In this document: positions 1-5,119 of the stretch, piece after piece
How positions within the stretch are numbered: position 1 is the first letter of the stretch
Layout: each line of letters opens with the position of its first letter
Origin: DATJGR01 sp035494855
GTDB lineage: Bacteria > Pseudomonadota > Gammaproteobacteria > Pseudomonadales > Azotimanducaceae
Direction: 5' to 3'
DNA length: 5,119 nucleotides
NCBI GenBank assembly: GCA_035494855.1
Contig: DATJGR010000047.1
Location: forward strand, 1-5,119
Program-made: the position numbers and the translations under genes
The notes under the pieces: model-generated
What the model was told of the DNA's origin: nothing
Seen by the model: only the letters and a program-made list of their open reading frames with translations
The model's database searches: none

Positions 1-1583
1 TGAACATGGTCGTCGCAGGCACCGAGTCGGCCGTGTTGATGGTGGAGTCGGAAGCGCAGGAGCTGACGGAAGACCAGATGCTCGGCGGCGTGCTGTTCGG
101 CCACGATTCGATGCAGATCGCAATCAAGGCGATCAAGGAACTCGCTGCCGAGGCCGGGAAGGCTCGTTGGGAAGTTCCCGTCGCACCGCAGAACGATGCG
201 TTGGTCGCTGCCGTCAGCGACCTGGTCAAAGCCGATCTGGGCGCGGCGTACCGCACCACCGACAAGCAGGAGCGTCAGTCGAAGGTCGGTGCTTTGCGCG
301 CGCGTGCGATCGAAACGCTCGCCGGCGGTGATGCGCCGCGGTTCAGCGCCGCGGACGTCGATGGGTTCTTCGGCAAACTCGAAAAGCAGATCGTCCGTCA
401 GCGCGTGCTGAACGGCGAGCCGCGGATCGACGGGCGCGATCTGCGCAAAGTCCGGCCGATTTCGATCGAAGTGGGAATCCTGCCAAAAGCGCATGGTTCT
501 GCGCTGTTTACCCGCGGTGAAACGCAGGCGATCGTCGTCGCGACACTCGGCACGCTGCGCGATGCGGCGATCATCGATGCGCTGGAAGGCACGTACAAAG
601 ACGGCTTCATGCTGCATTACAACTTTCCCCCGTACTCGACCGGCGAAGCCGGAATGCGCGGCGGTCCGAAGCGGCGCGACATCGGCCACGGCCGATTGGC
701 GCGACGTGGTGTCGCGGCGGTGTTGCCGCCGCCCGATTCGTTCCCGTACACGTTGCGGGTCGTTTCGGAAATCACCGAATCGAACGGCTCGAGTTCGATG
801 GCGAGCGTCTGCGGTGCATCGCTGTCATTGATGGATGCCGGCGTGCCCCTCAAAGCGCCCGTTGCCGGTGTTGCGATGGGCCTCGTCAAGGAAGGCAATC
901 GGTATGCAGTGCTCACCGACATTCTCGGCGACGAAGATCACCTCGGCGACATGGACTTCAAAGTGGCCGGCACCAGCCGGGGTGTAACTGCGCTGCAGAT
1001 GGACATCAAGATCGAAGGCGTCACCGAAGAGATCATGGAAGCAGCGCTCGAACAGGCTGCAGAAGCGCGCCTTCACATTCTCGGTGAGATGAACAAAGTG
1101 CTGTCGCAGTCGCGCGCGTCGATCTCGACGAACGCACCTCAGATGGTGGTACTGAAGGTCAATCCGGAGAAGATCCGCGACATCATCGGCAAAGGCGGCA
1201 GCACGATTCGTGCGATCGTCGAGCAGACCGGCGCGCAGATCGACATCGACGACGACGGCAGCGTGAGAATTTACGCGGCCGATGCGGCAGCGAAAGACGC
1301 CGCGGTCAATCGCGTCATGGAGATTGCGGCGGATGCCGAGATCGGCAAGGTATACCGAGGTCGGGTCGAGCGCATCGTCGACTTCGGCGCGTTCATCAAC
1401 ATCCTGCCCGGCAAGGATGGTCTCGTGCATATCTCGCAGATCGCCGACGAACGCGTGGAGAAAGTGACCGACTATCTGAAGGAAGGTCAGGAAGTGGACG
1501 TCGTGGTGCTCGACGTCGACCAGCGCGGACGCGTCAAACTCAGCATGAAGGAAGTGCCGAAACAGGCCGGCGCCGCCGGCTGA
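1..1583 (+). CDS. pnp: Polynucleotide phosphorylase (PNPase), 5'-truncated by window edge
   Basis: PNPase is a trimeric 3'-to-5' exoribonuclease that degrades RNA by phosphorolysis, releasing nucleoside diphosphates; in many bacteria it joins the RNA degradosome. The frame is already open at base 3, and the residues before the first ATG (base 6) fit the conserved run before VVAGTESAVLMVESEA, so that ATG is internal. The visible part is 526 residues; the family is about 700, so roughly 175-180 residues (most of the first RNase PH domain) lie upstream. Numbering from base 6: end of RNase PH domain 1 (to about 50), helical linker (about 56-130), RNase PH domain 2 (about 140-350), KH domain with GKGG at 395-398, and S1 domain from about 446 to 516. 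The catalytic second-domain residues are present: Asp311, Asp317 and Lys319 in DHLGDMDFK (bases 936-962), matching E. coli D486, D492 and K494. No frameshift or missing domain is seen. A terminator follows 19 bases after the stop. Identity is near certain. Confidence 0.98.
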   Translation, partial: NMVVAGTESAVLMVESEAQELTEDQMLGGVLFGHDSMQIAIKAIKELAAEAGKARWEVPVAPQNDALVAAVSDLVKADLGAAYRTTDKQERQSKVGALRARAIETLAGGDAPRFSAADVDGFFGKLEKQIVRQRVLNGEPRIDGRDLRKVRPISIEVGILPKAHGSALFTRGETQAIVVATLGTLRDAAIIDALEGTYKDGFMLHYNFPPYSTGEAGMRGGPKRRDIGHGRLARRGVAAVLPPPDSFPYTLRVVSEITESNGSSSMASVCGASLSLMDAGVPLKAPVAGVAMGLVKEGNRYAVLTDILGDEDHLGDMDFKVAGTSRGVTALQMDIKIEGVTEEIMEAALEQAAEARLHILGEMNKVLSQSRASISTNAPQMVVLKVNPEKIRDIIGKGGSTIRAIVEQTGAQIDIDDDGSVRIYAADAAAKDAAVNRVMEIAADAEIGKVYRGRVERIVDFGAFINILPGKDGLVHISQIADERVEKVTDYLKEGQEVDVVVLDVDQRGRVKLSMKEVPKQAGAAG

Positions 1584-1602
1584 TCTCGAACGGTCACGAT
1601 CG

Positions 1603-1636
1603 ACCGCCGCGCCCAAAAGGCCCGGCGGTTTTTTTT
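1603..1636 (+). terminator. Rho-independent terminator after pnp
   Basis: ACCGCCG (1603-1609) pairs perfectly with CGGCGGT (1623-1629). After one C/C mismatch (1610/1622) three more pairs form (1611-1613 with 1619-1621), closing a five-base loop CAAAA (1614-1618). The stem runs straight into eight T residues (1629-1636). This is a textbook intrinsic terminator. It ends pnp transcription and separates pnp from the next unit. The reverse strand has only AAAA in the loop and no T-run after the stem, so it should work in the plus direction only. Confidence 0.93.
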
Positions 1637-1653
1637 CGCCTGTCGTCTCTTGC

Positions 1654-1680
1654 TGTCGAAAGCGTGCGAGATTGAGCGTC
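1654..1680 (+). promoter_or_regulatory. Candidate ECF42-type promoter for the DGPF-sigma unit
   Basis: TGTCGA (1654-1659), a 17-base spacer, then CGTC (1677-1680). As I recall it, the promoter reported for ECF42 sigma factors in front of DGPF genes has TGTCGA at -35 and CGA/TC at -10; both parts match here at an ECF-like spacing. The site lies in the gap after the pnp terminator and upstream of a DGPF gene followed by an ECF42-like sigma gene. Transcription would start near 1686-1689, giving a leader of about 40 bases. No convincing sigma-70 promoter was seen in the gap. The motif is short and the consensus is from memory, so this is a strong candidate rather than proof. Confidence 0.7.
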
Positions 1681-1727
1681 ATTCCCACGGCGGCGCATAG
1701 TACCCGTCGTAAGCAGGAGACGCGTTC

Positions 1728-2075
1728 ATGCAATACATGCTGTTGATCCATTCCGATGATTCCGGATTCTTTGCGATGAAGCCGGCCGAGCAGCAACAGG
1801 CGATGGGTGCGTACATGGCATTCACCGAAGCGCTGCGGAAAGCCGGTGCACTGGTCGGCTCCAACCGTCTGATGCCGAGCACCGACTCCACGATCGTGCG
1901 TGTGGCGAACGGCAAGTCGCAGGTGCTGGACGGGCCGTTCACCGACACGAAAGAGCAACTCGGCGGCTACTACCTGATCGAAGCACCGGATCTCGACGCG
2001 GCGATCGCATGGGCAGCACGGTGTCCGGGCGCGGGCCACGGCGCAGTCGAGGTGCGGCCGATCAGAACGAACTGA
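1728..2075 (+). CDS. YCII-related DGPF-domain protein (YciI family)
   Basis: This is a 115-residue, probably cytoplasmic protein of the YCII/DGPF family (ferredoxin-like alpha-beta fold). It has the usual start MQYMLLIHSDD, the central helix with EALRKAGALVGSNRL, and the family signature LDGPFTDTKEQLGGYYL with DGPF at residues 68-71. It ends with the common PGAxxGxVEVRP pattern (residues 100-111). Length is typical, and no signal peptide or membrane segment is seen. The ATG at 1728 is preceded by AGGAGA (1715-1720) seven bases upstream, a good ribosome binding site. The sigma gene starts 17 bases after its stop, so the two are probably cotranscribed. Family members are typical partners and targets of ECF42 sigma factors. 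Their reaction is generally unknown: related YciI proteins are suggested to be enzymes, but no substrate can be read from this sequence. Family call is firm; function is not. Confidence 0.94.
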   Translation: MQYMLLIHSDDSGFFAMKPAEQQQAMGAYMAFTEALRKAGALVGSNRLMPSTDSTIVRVANGKSQVLDGPFTDTKEQLGGYYLIEAPDLDAAIAWAARCPGAGHGAVEVRPIRTN

Positions 2076-2081
2076 GCCACC

Positions 2082-2086
2082 GGGGA
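2082..2086 (+). promoter_or_regulatory. Ribosome binding site that sets the sigma factor start
   Basis: GGGGA lies six bases before the ATG at 2093, in the 17-base gap after the DGPF stop codon. It favours 2093 over the in-frame ATG at 2009. The 2009 start would add 28 residues that are only the DGPF gene read in another frame, with no family resemblance. Confidence 0.65.
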
Positions 2087-2092
2087 CAGCCC

Positions 2093-3358
2093 ATGGCGCA
2101 GGACCACGACACGCGGGCGCGCGAGACCGCAGGCGCAGTCGCGCGACGCAGCTACGGCAAGCTCGTCGCGCTGCTCGCCGTTCGGACGCGCGACGTGGCC
2201 GGTGCCGAAGATGCGCTGTCCGAAGCGTTCGCGTCGGCATTGGCCGACTGGCCGATGAAAGGATGTCCGGCGAATCCCGAAGCGTGGTTGCTCACAGTCG
2301 CGCGCCGGAAGATGATCGACGTTGCGCGACGGCGCAAGAGCGGCGAGAAAGCGGCTGCCGAGTTGCGACTGCTCGCTGATGCCTGCGAAGCGAACGAGTT
2401 CCATGAGGCGCCGTTTCCCGACCAACGCCTTGCGCTGATCTTCGCGTGCGCCCATCCGGCGATCGAGCGCGCCATCCATGCGCCGTTGATTCTGCAGGTG
2501 GTGCTCGGCCTCGATGCTGCGACGATTGCGTCGGCGTTCCTCATGTCGCCGGCCGCGATGAGTCAGCGTCTGGTGCGGGCGAAGCTCAAGATCCGACGAG
2601 CCGGAATACCGTTTCGAATTCCGCGACCCGACGAATTGCCCGGTCGCCTCGATGCAGTGCTGGATGCAATCTATGCGGCCTTTGCCGAAGGTTGGAGCGA
2701 TCCCGCCGCTACCGATGTCGTCCGGCGCGAACTGCCGGACGAAGCGATTTTCCTGTGCCGCGTAATCGACGATCTGTTACCTGACGAACCGGAAGTGCTC
2801 GGCCTGCTCGCATTGATGTTGCATGCGGAGGCGAGGCGCGCGGCGCGGCGGAGCGCGGACGGCGATTACGTTCCGTTGGCAGAACAGGATCCCACGATGT
2901 GGGACGCGAACATGATCGAAGAAGCGGAGTCGTTGTTGTTGCGCGCGAGCGCGCGGAATGCGATCGGCCGTTATCAGATCGAAGGCGCGCTTCAGTCGGC
3001 GCACGTCCATCGGCGCCGTACCGGCCAGGCAAACTGGGCCGCCGTCGTAGAATTGTACGACGCGCTGTTCGAGATCTCGCGATCGCCGGTGGTGGCGATC
3101 AATCGTGCGCTTGCATTGGCACAAGTGCGGGGGGCCGGTCCGGCACTCGAGGTGCTCGATGCGGCGGCTGCCGATCCGCGGCTGACCGAGTATCAGCCGT
3201 ACTGGGCCGCGCGCGCGGAGTTGTTGGCGAAGGTCGGCGCGAGTGCCGACGCGCGACACGCGTATGACATCGCTATCGGGCTCGAGCGAGATGTCGCGGT
3301 GCGGCGCTTTCTACAACAGCGTCAGGCGGCGTTGCCTACTGGCCCTGCCGATTCTTGA
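2093..3358 (+). CDS. ECF RNA polymerase sigma factor with long C-terminal extension (ECF42 type)
   Basis: A 421-residue sigma factor that would direct RNA polymerase to a small set of promoters. Sigma region 2 spans about 18-82, with AEDALSEAFASAL and the promoter-melting stretch PEAWLLTVARRKMIDVARRR. Sigma region 4 spans about 112-170, with a helix-turn-helix around LDAATIASAFLMSPAAMSQRL followed by VRAKLKIRRAGIPF. Beyond this is an extension of about 250 residues: a DUF6596-like part (about 185-285, with PDEPEVLGLLALML at 230-243), the conserved RYQIEGALQSAH (293-304), LYDAL, SPVVAINRALALA (331-343), and a tetratricopeptide-like C-terminus (about 365-410). Ordinary ECF factors have about 180-200 residues and no such tail. 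This layout plus the adjacent DGPF gene is the ECF42 pattern. No anti-sigma gene is adjacent, so the extension probably controls activity (inference). It is likely autoregulated from the promoter before the DGPF gene. Its last 23 bases overlap the convergent acs gene. Some annotations call such proteins SigJ-like or DUF6596 proteins. Confidence 0.95.
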   Translation: MAQDHDTRARETAGAVARRSYGKLVALLAVRTRDVAGAEDALSEAFASALADWPMKGCPANPEAWLLTVARRKMIDVARRRKSGEKAAAELRLLADACEANEFHEAPFPDQRLALIFACAHPAIERAIHAPLILQVVLGLDAATIASAFLMSPAAMSQRLVRAKLKIRRAGIPFRIPRPDELPGRLDAVLDAIYAAFAEGWSDPAATDVVRRELPDEAIFLCRVIDDLLPDEPEVLGLLALMLHAEARRAARRSADGDYVPLAEQDPTMWDANMIEEAESLLLRASARNAIGRYQIEGALQSAHVHRRRTGQANWAAVVELYDALFEISRSPVVAINRALALAQVRGAGPALEVLDAAAADPRLTEYQPYWAARAELLAKVGASADARHAYDIAIGLERDVAVRRFLQQRQAALPTGPADS

Positions 3359-5119
3359 CCAGATCGTCGACCACTGCAGGATCGGCCAGCGTCGTGGTGT
3401 CGCCGAGATTCTCGAGTTCGTTTGCCGCGATCTTGCGCAGGATGCGGCGCATGATTTTCCCCGAGCGCGTTTTCGGCAGCCCCGGCGCCCATTGAATGAC
3501 ATCGGGTTTGGCGATCGCGCCGATTTCTTTGCGCACCAGTTCCGACAATTCGTGTTTCAACTCGTCGCTCGGTTTGGCGCTGCTCATCAGGGTGACATAC
3601 GCGTAGATGCCTTCGCCCTTGATCGAATGCGGAAATCCGACGACCGCGGCTTCCGCCACGGCGTTGTGAAGCACCAGCGCACTCTCTACTTCCGCGGTTC
3701 CCATGCGGTGTCCCGACACGTTCATCACGTCGTCGACGCGGCCGGTGATCCAGTAGTAACCGTCGGCATCTCGACGTGCGCCATCACCGGTGAAATACAT
3801 GCCTTTGTAGGTGCGGTAGTAGGTATCGACGACGCGCTGGTGGTCGCCATACACGGTACGGATCTGTCCCGGCCACGACGTGGTGAGCACCAGATTACCG
3901 ACTGCTTCGGTCGTCGTGATGACGTTGCCTTTGTCGTCCACGATCGCTGGTTTCACGCCGAAGAACGGGAGCGTCGCAGAGCCGGGCTTCAGATCGGTTG
4001 CGCCGGGAAGCGGCGTGATCATGATGCCGCCCGTCTCCGTCTGCCACCACGTGTCGACGATCGGACAGCGACGTTCGCCGACGACGTTGTAGTACCACTC
4101 CCACGCTTCCGGATTGATTGGTTCGCCAACGCTTCCCAACAACTTCAGGGTGGCGCGCGACGTGCGTTTGACGAACTCGTCACCTTGTCCCATCAACGCG
4201 CGCAGTGCGGTCGGCGCGGTGTAGAAGATGTTGACCTTGTGCTTGTCGATCACCTTCCAGAAACGCGACGCGTCGGGATACGTCGGAATGCCCTCGAACA
4301 TCAGCGTGATCGCGCCGTTCGCCAGCGGCCCATACACGATGTACGAATGTCCCGTTACCCAGCCGACGTCGGCGGTGCACCAGTACACGTCGCCGTCGTG
4401 ATAGTCGAAGACGTACTTGTGCGTGATCGCGGCCTGCAGCAGATAACCGCCGGTCGAGTGCTGAACGCCTTTCGGTTTTCCGGTGGAACCCGACGTATAG
4501 AGAATGAACAATGGGTCTTCCGCGTCCATCGCCTGCGGTTCGCACGCATCCGACTGCGCGGCGACCAGTTCGTGATACCAGACGTCGCGGCCGTCCTTCC
4601 ACGGCACCTTTGAGCCGGTGCGCCTCACCGTCAGAACCGTGTGAACGTTCGGACAGCTCGCGAGCGCTTCCTCGGTGTTCTGCTTCAACGGCACCGGTCT
4701 TCCGCCGCGCACACCTTCGTCGGCCGTGATCACGACTCTGCAATCCGAATCGAGAATGCGATCTTTCAACGACTGCGGCGAGAACCCGCCGAACACGACC
4801 GAGTGAACGGCGCCGATGCGCGCGCAGGCGAGCATCGCGTAGGCAACTTCCGGAATCATCGGCATGTAGATGCAGACGCGATCGCCCTTCTTTACGCCGC
4901 GGCTCTTCAGCGCGTTCGCGAGCCGGCACACATGCTGATGCAGTTCGCGATATGTGATGCGCGAGTCGACTGACGGGTCGTCGCTTTCCCAGATGATCGC
5001 AGTCTGACCGGCGCGCGTCTTCAGATGCCGGTCGATGCAGTTGTAGCTGACGTTGAGCTTGGCGCCGGAGAACCACGCGAAGCGCCCCTGTATGAAGTCG
5101 GCTTGGCTGACCGTGTCCC
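3336..5119 (-). CDS. acs: Acetyl-CoA synthetase (AMP-forming), 5'-truncated by window edge
   Basis: This cytoplasmic enzyme converts acetate, ATP and CoA to acetyl-CoA, AMP and pyrophosphate through an acetyl-adenylate, allowing acetate scavenging. 593 residues are visible of a usual ~650; about 55-60 N-terminal residues and the start lie beyond 5119. The frame stays open above the first in-window Met (codon ending at 4931) and encodes conserved Acs sequence there, including KLNVSYNCIDRHL and TAIIWESDD. The phosphate-binding loop YTSGSTGKPKG is at 4467-4499. The acyl-pocket residues are all present: VT in DVGWVTGHS, V in GSVGEP, and the Trp of WWQTETGG (4026-4049), which limits substrates to acetate or propionate. 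The C-terminal domain has YFTGDGARRD, GRVDDVMNVSGHR and PKTRSGKIMRR. The Lys of SGKIM (3456-3458) matches Salmonella K609, which is acetylated by Pat-type enzymes and restored by CobB-type deacetylases, so the same control is plausible. No frameshift is seen, and no terminator follows the stop. Confidence 0.98.
   Translation of the reverse strand, partial: DTVSQADFIQGRFAWFSGAKLNVSYNCIDRHLKTRAGQTAIIWESDDPSVDSRITYRELHQHVCRLANALKSRGVKKGDRVCIYMPMIPEVAYAMLACARIGAVHSVVFGGFSPQSLKDRILDSDCRVVITADEGVRGGRPVPLKQNTEEALASCPNVHTVLTVRRTGSKVPWKDGRDVWYHELVAAQSDACEPQAMDAEDPLFILYTSGSTGKPKGVQHSTGGYLLQAAITHKYVFDYHDGDVYWCTADVGWVTGHSYIVYGPLANGAITLMFEGIPTYPDASRFWKVIDKHKVNIFYTAPTALRALMGQGDEFVKRTSRATLKLLGSVGEPINPEAWEWYYNVVGERRCPIVDTWWQTETGGIMITPLPGATDLKPGSATLPFFGVKPAIVDDKGNVITTTEAVGNLVLTTSWPGQIRTVYGDHQRVVDTYYRTYKGMYFTGDGARRDADGYYWITGRVDDVMNVSGHRMGTAEVESALVLHNAVAEAAVVGFPHSIKGEGIYAYVTLMSSAKPSDELKHELSELVRKEIGAIAKPDVIQWAPGLPKTRSGKIMRRILRKIAANELENLGDTTTLADPAVVDDLVKNRQGQ

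Noticed and set aside
6..8. ATG at base 6 as the true pnp start
   Set aside because: The frame is open to the window edge, and a PNPase starting here would lack most of its first RNase PH domain; the gene is cut by the window, not truly truncated.
2009..2092. Upstream in-frame ATG as the sigma factor start
   Set aside because: It would overlap the DGPF gene by 67 bases, adds residues with no family resemblance and has no clear ribosome binding site, whereas the ATG at 2093 has GGGGA at good spacing.
825..2240. Long open frame on the minus strand (471 codons) opposite pnp, the intergenic gap and the DGPF gene
   Set aside because: It is antisense to two clearly real genes, crosses the pnp terminator, and its Arg/His-rich translation resembles no family. 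It is a by-product of GC-rich codon use.
3259..3335. Possible acs terminator inside the end of the sigma gene
   Set aside because: The region contains GC-rich stretches but no hairpin followed by a T-run on the minus strand.
3243..4613. Long open frame on the plus strand (456 codons) opposite acs
   Set aside because: It lies antisense to well-conserved acetyl-CoA synthetase sequence, and its Arg-rich translation has no recognisable domain; a shadow frame.
4929..4931. First in-window ATG as the acs start
   Set aside because: Conserved Acs sequence continues upstream in the same frame to the window edge, so this Met is internal.

Overview
The window is GC-rich bacterial chromosome with tightly packed genes. 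The PNPase and acetyl-CoA synthetase sequences look proteobacterial, most like the gamma/beta side. That placement comes from remembered family sequences, not from a search, and the genus cannot be named.

Layout: (1) bases 1-1583, plus strand, hold the 3' three-quarters of pnp (polynucleotide phosphorylase), cut by the left window edge. (2) Bases 1584-1727 form a 144-base intergenic gap with a strong intrinsic terminator for pnp, then a candidate promoter with the -35/-10 pattern of ECF42-type sigma factors. (3) Bases 1728-3358, plus strand, hold a two-gene unit: a small YCII/DGPF-domain protein and, 17 bases later, an ECF sigma factor with a long C-terminal extension (ECF42 type). (4) Bases 3336-5119, minus strand, hold most of acs (acetyl-CoA synthetase), cut by the right edge. 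Its last 23 bases overlap the end of the sigma gene tail to tail.

pnp and acs are housekeeping genes of RNA turnover and acetate activation. The distinctive part is the DGPF-ECF42 pair: the sigma factor probably transcribes the DGPF gene and itself from the promoter at 1654-1680. No anti-sigma gene lies beside it, so control probably runs through the C-terminal extension. The system's signal and the DGPF protein's biochemical role are not known. I see no RNA genes, mobile elements, CRISPR arrays or large repeats, and no gene-free stretch exceeds 300 bases. The module belongs to a known class; I do not see a wholly undescribed system here.
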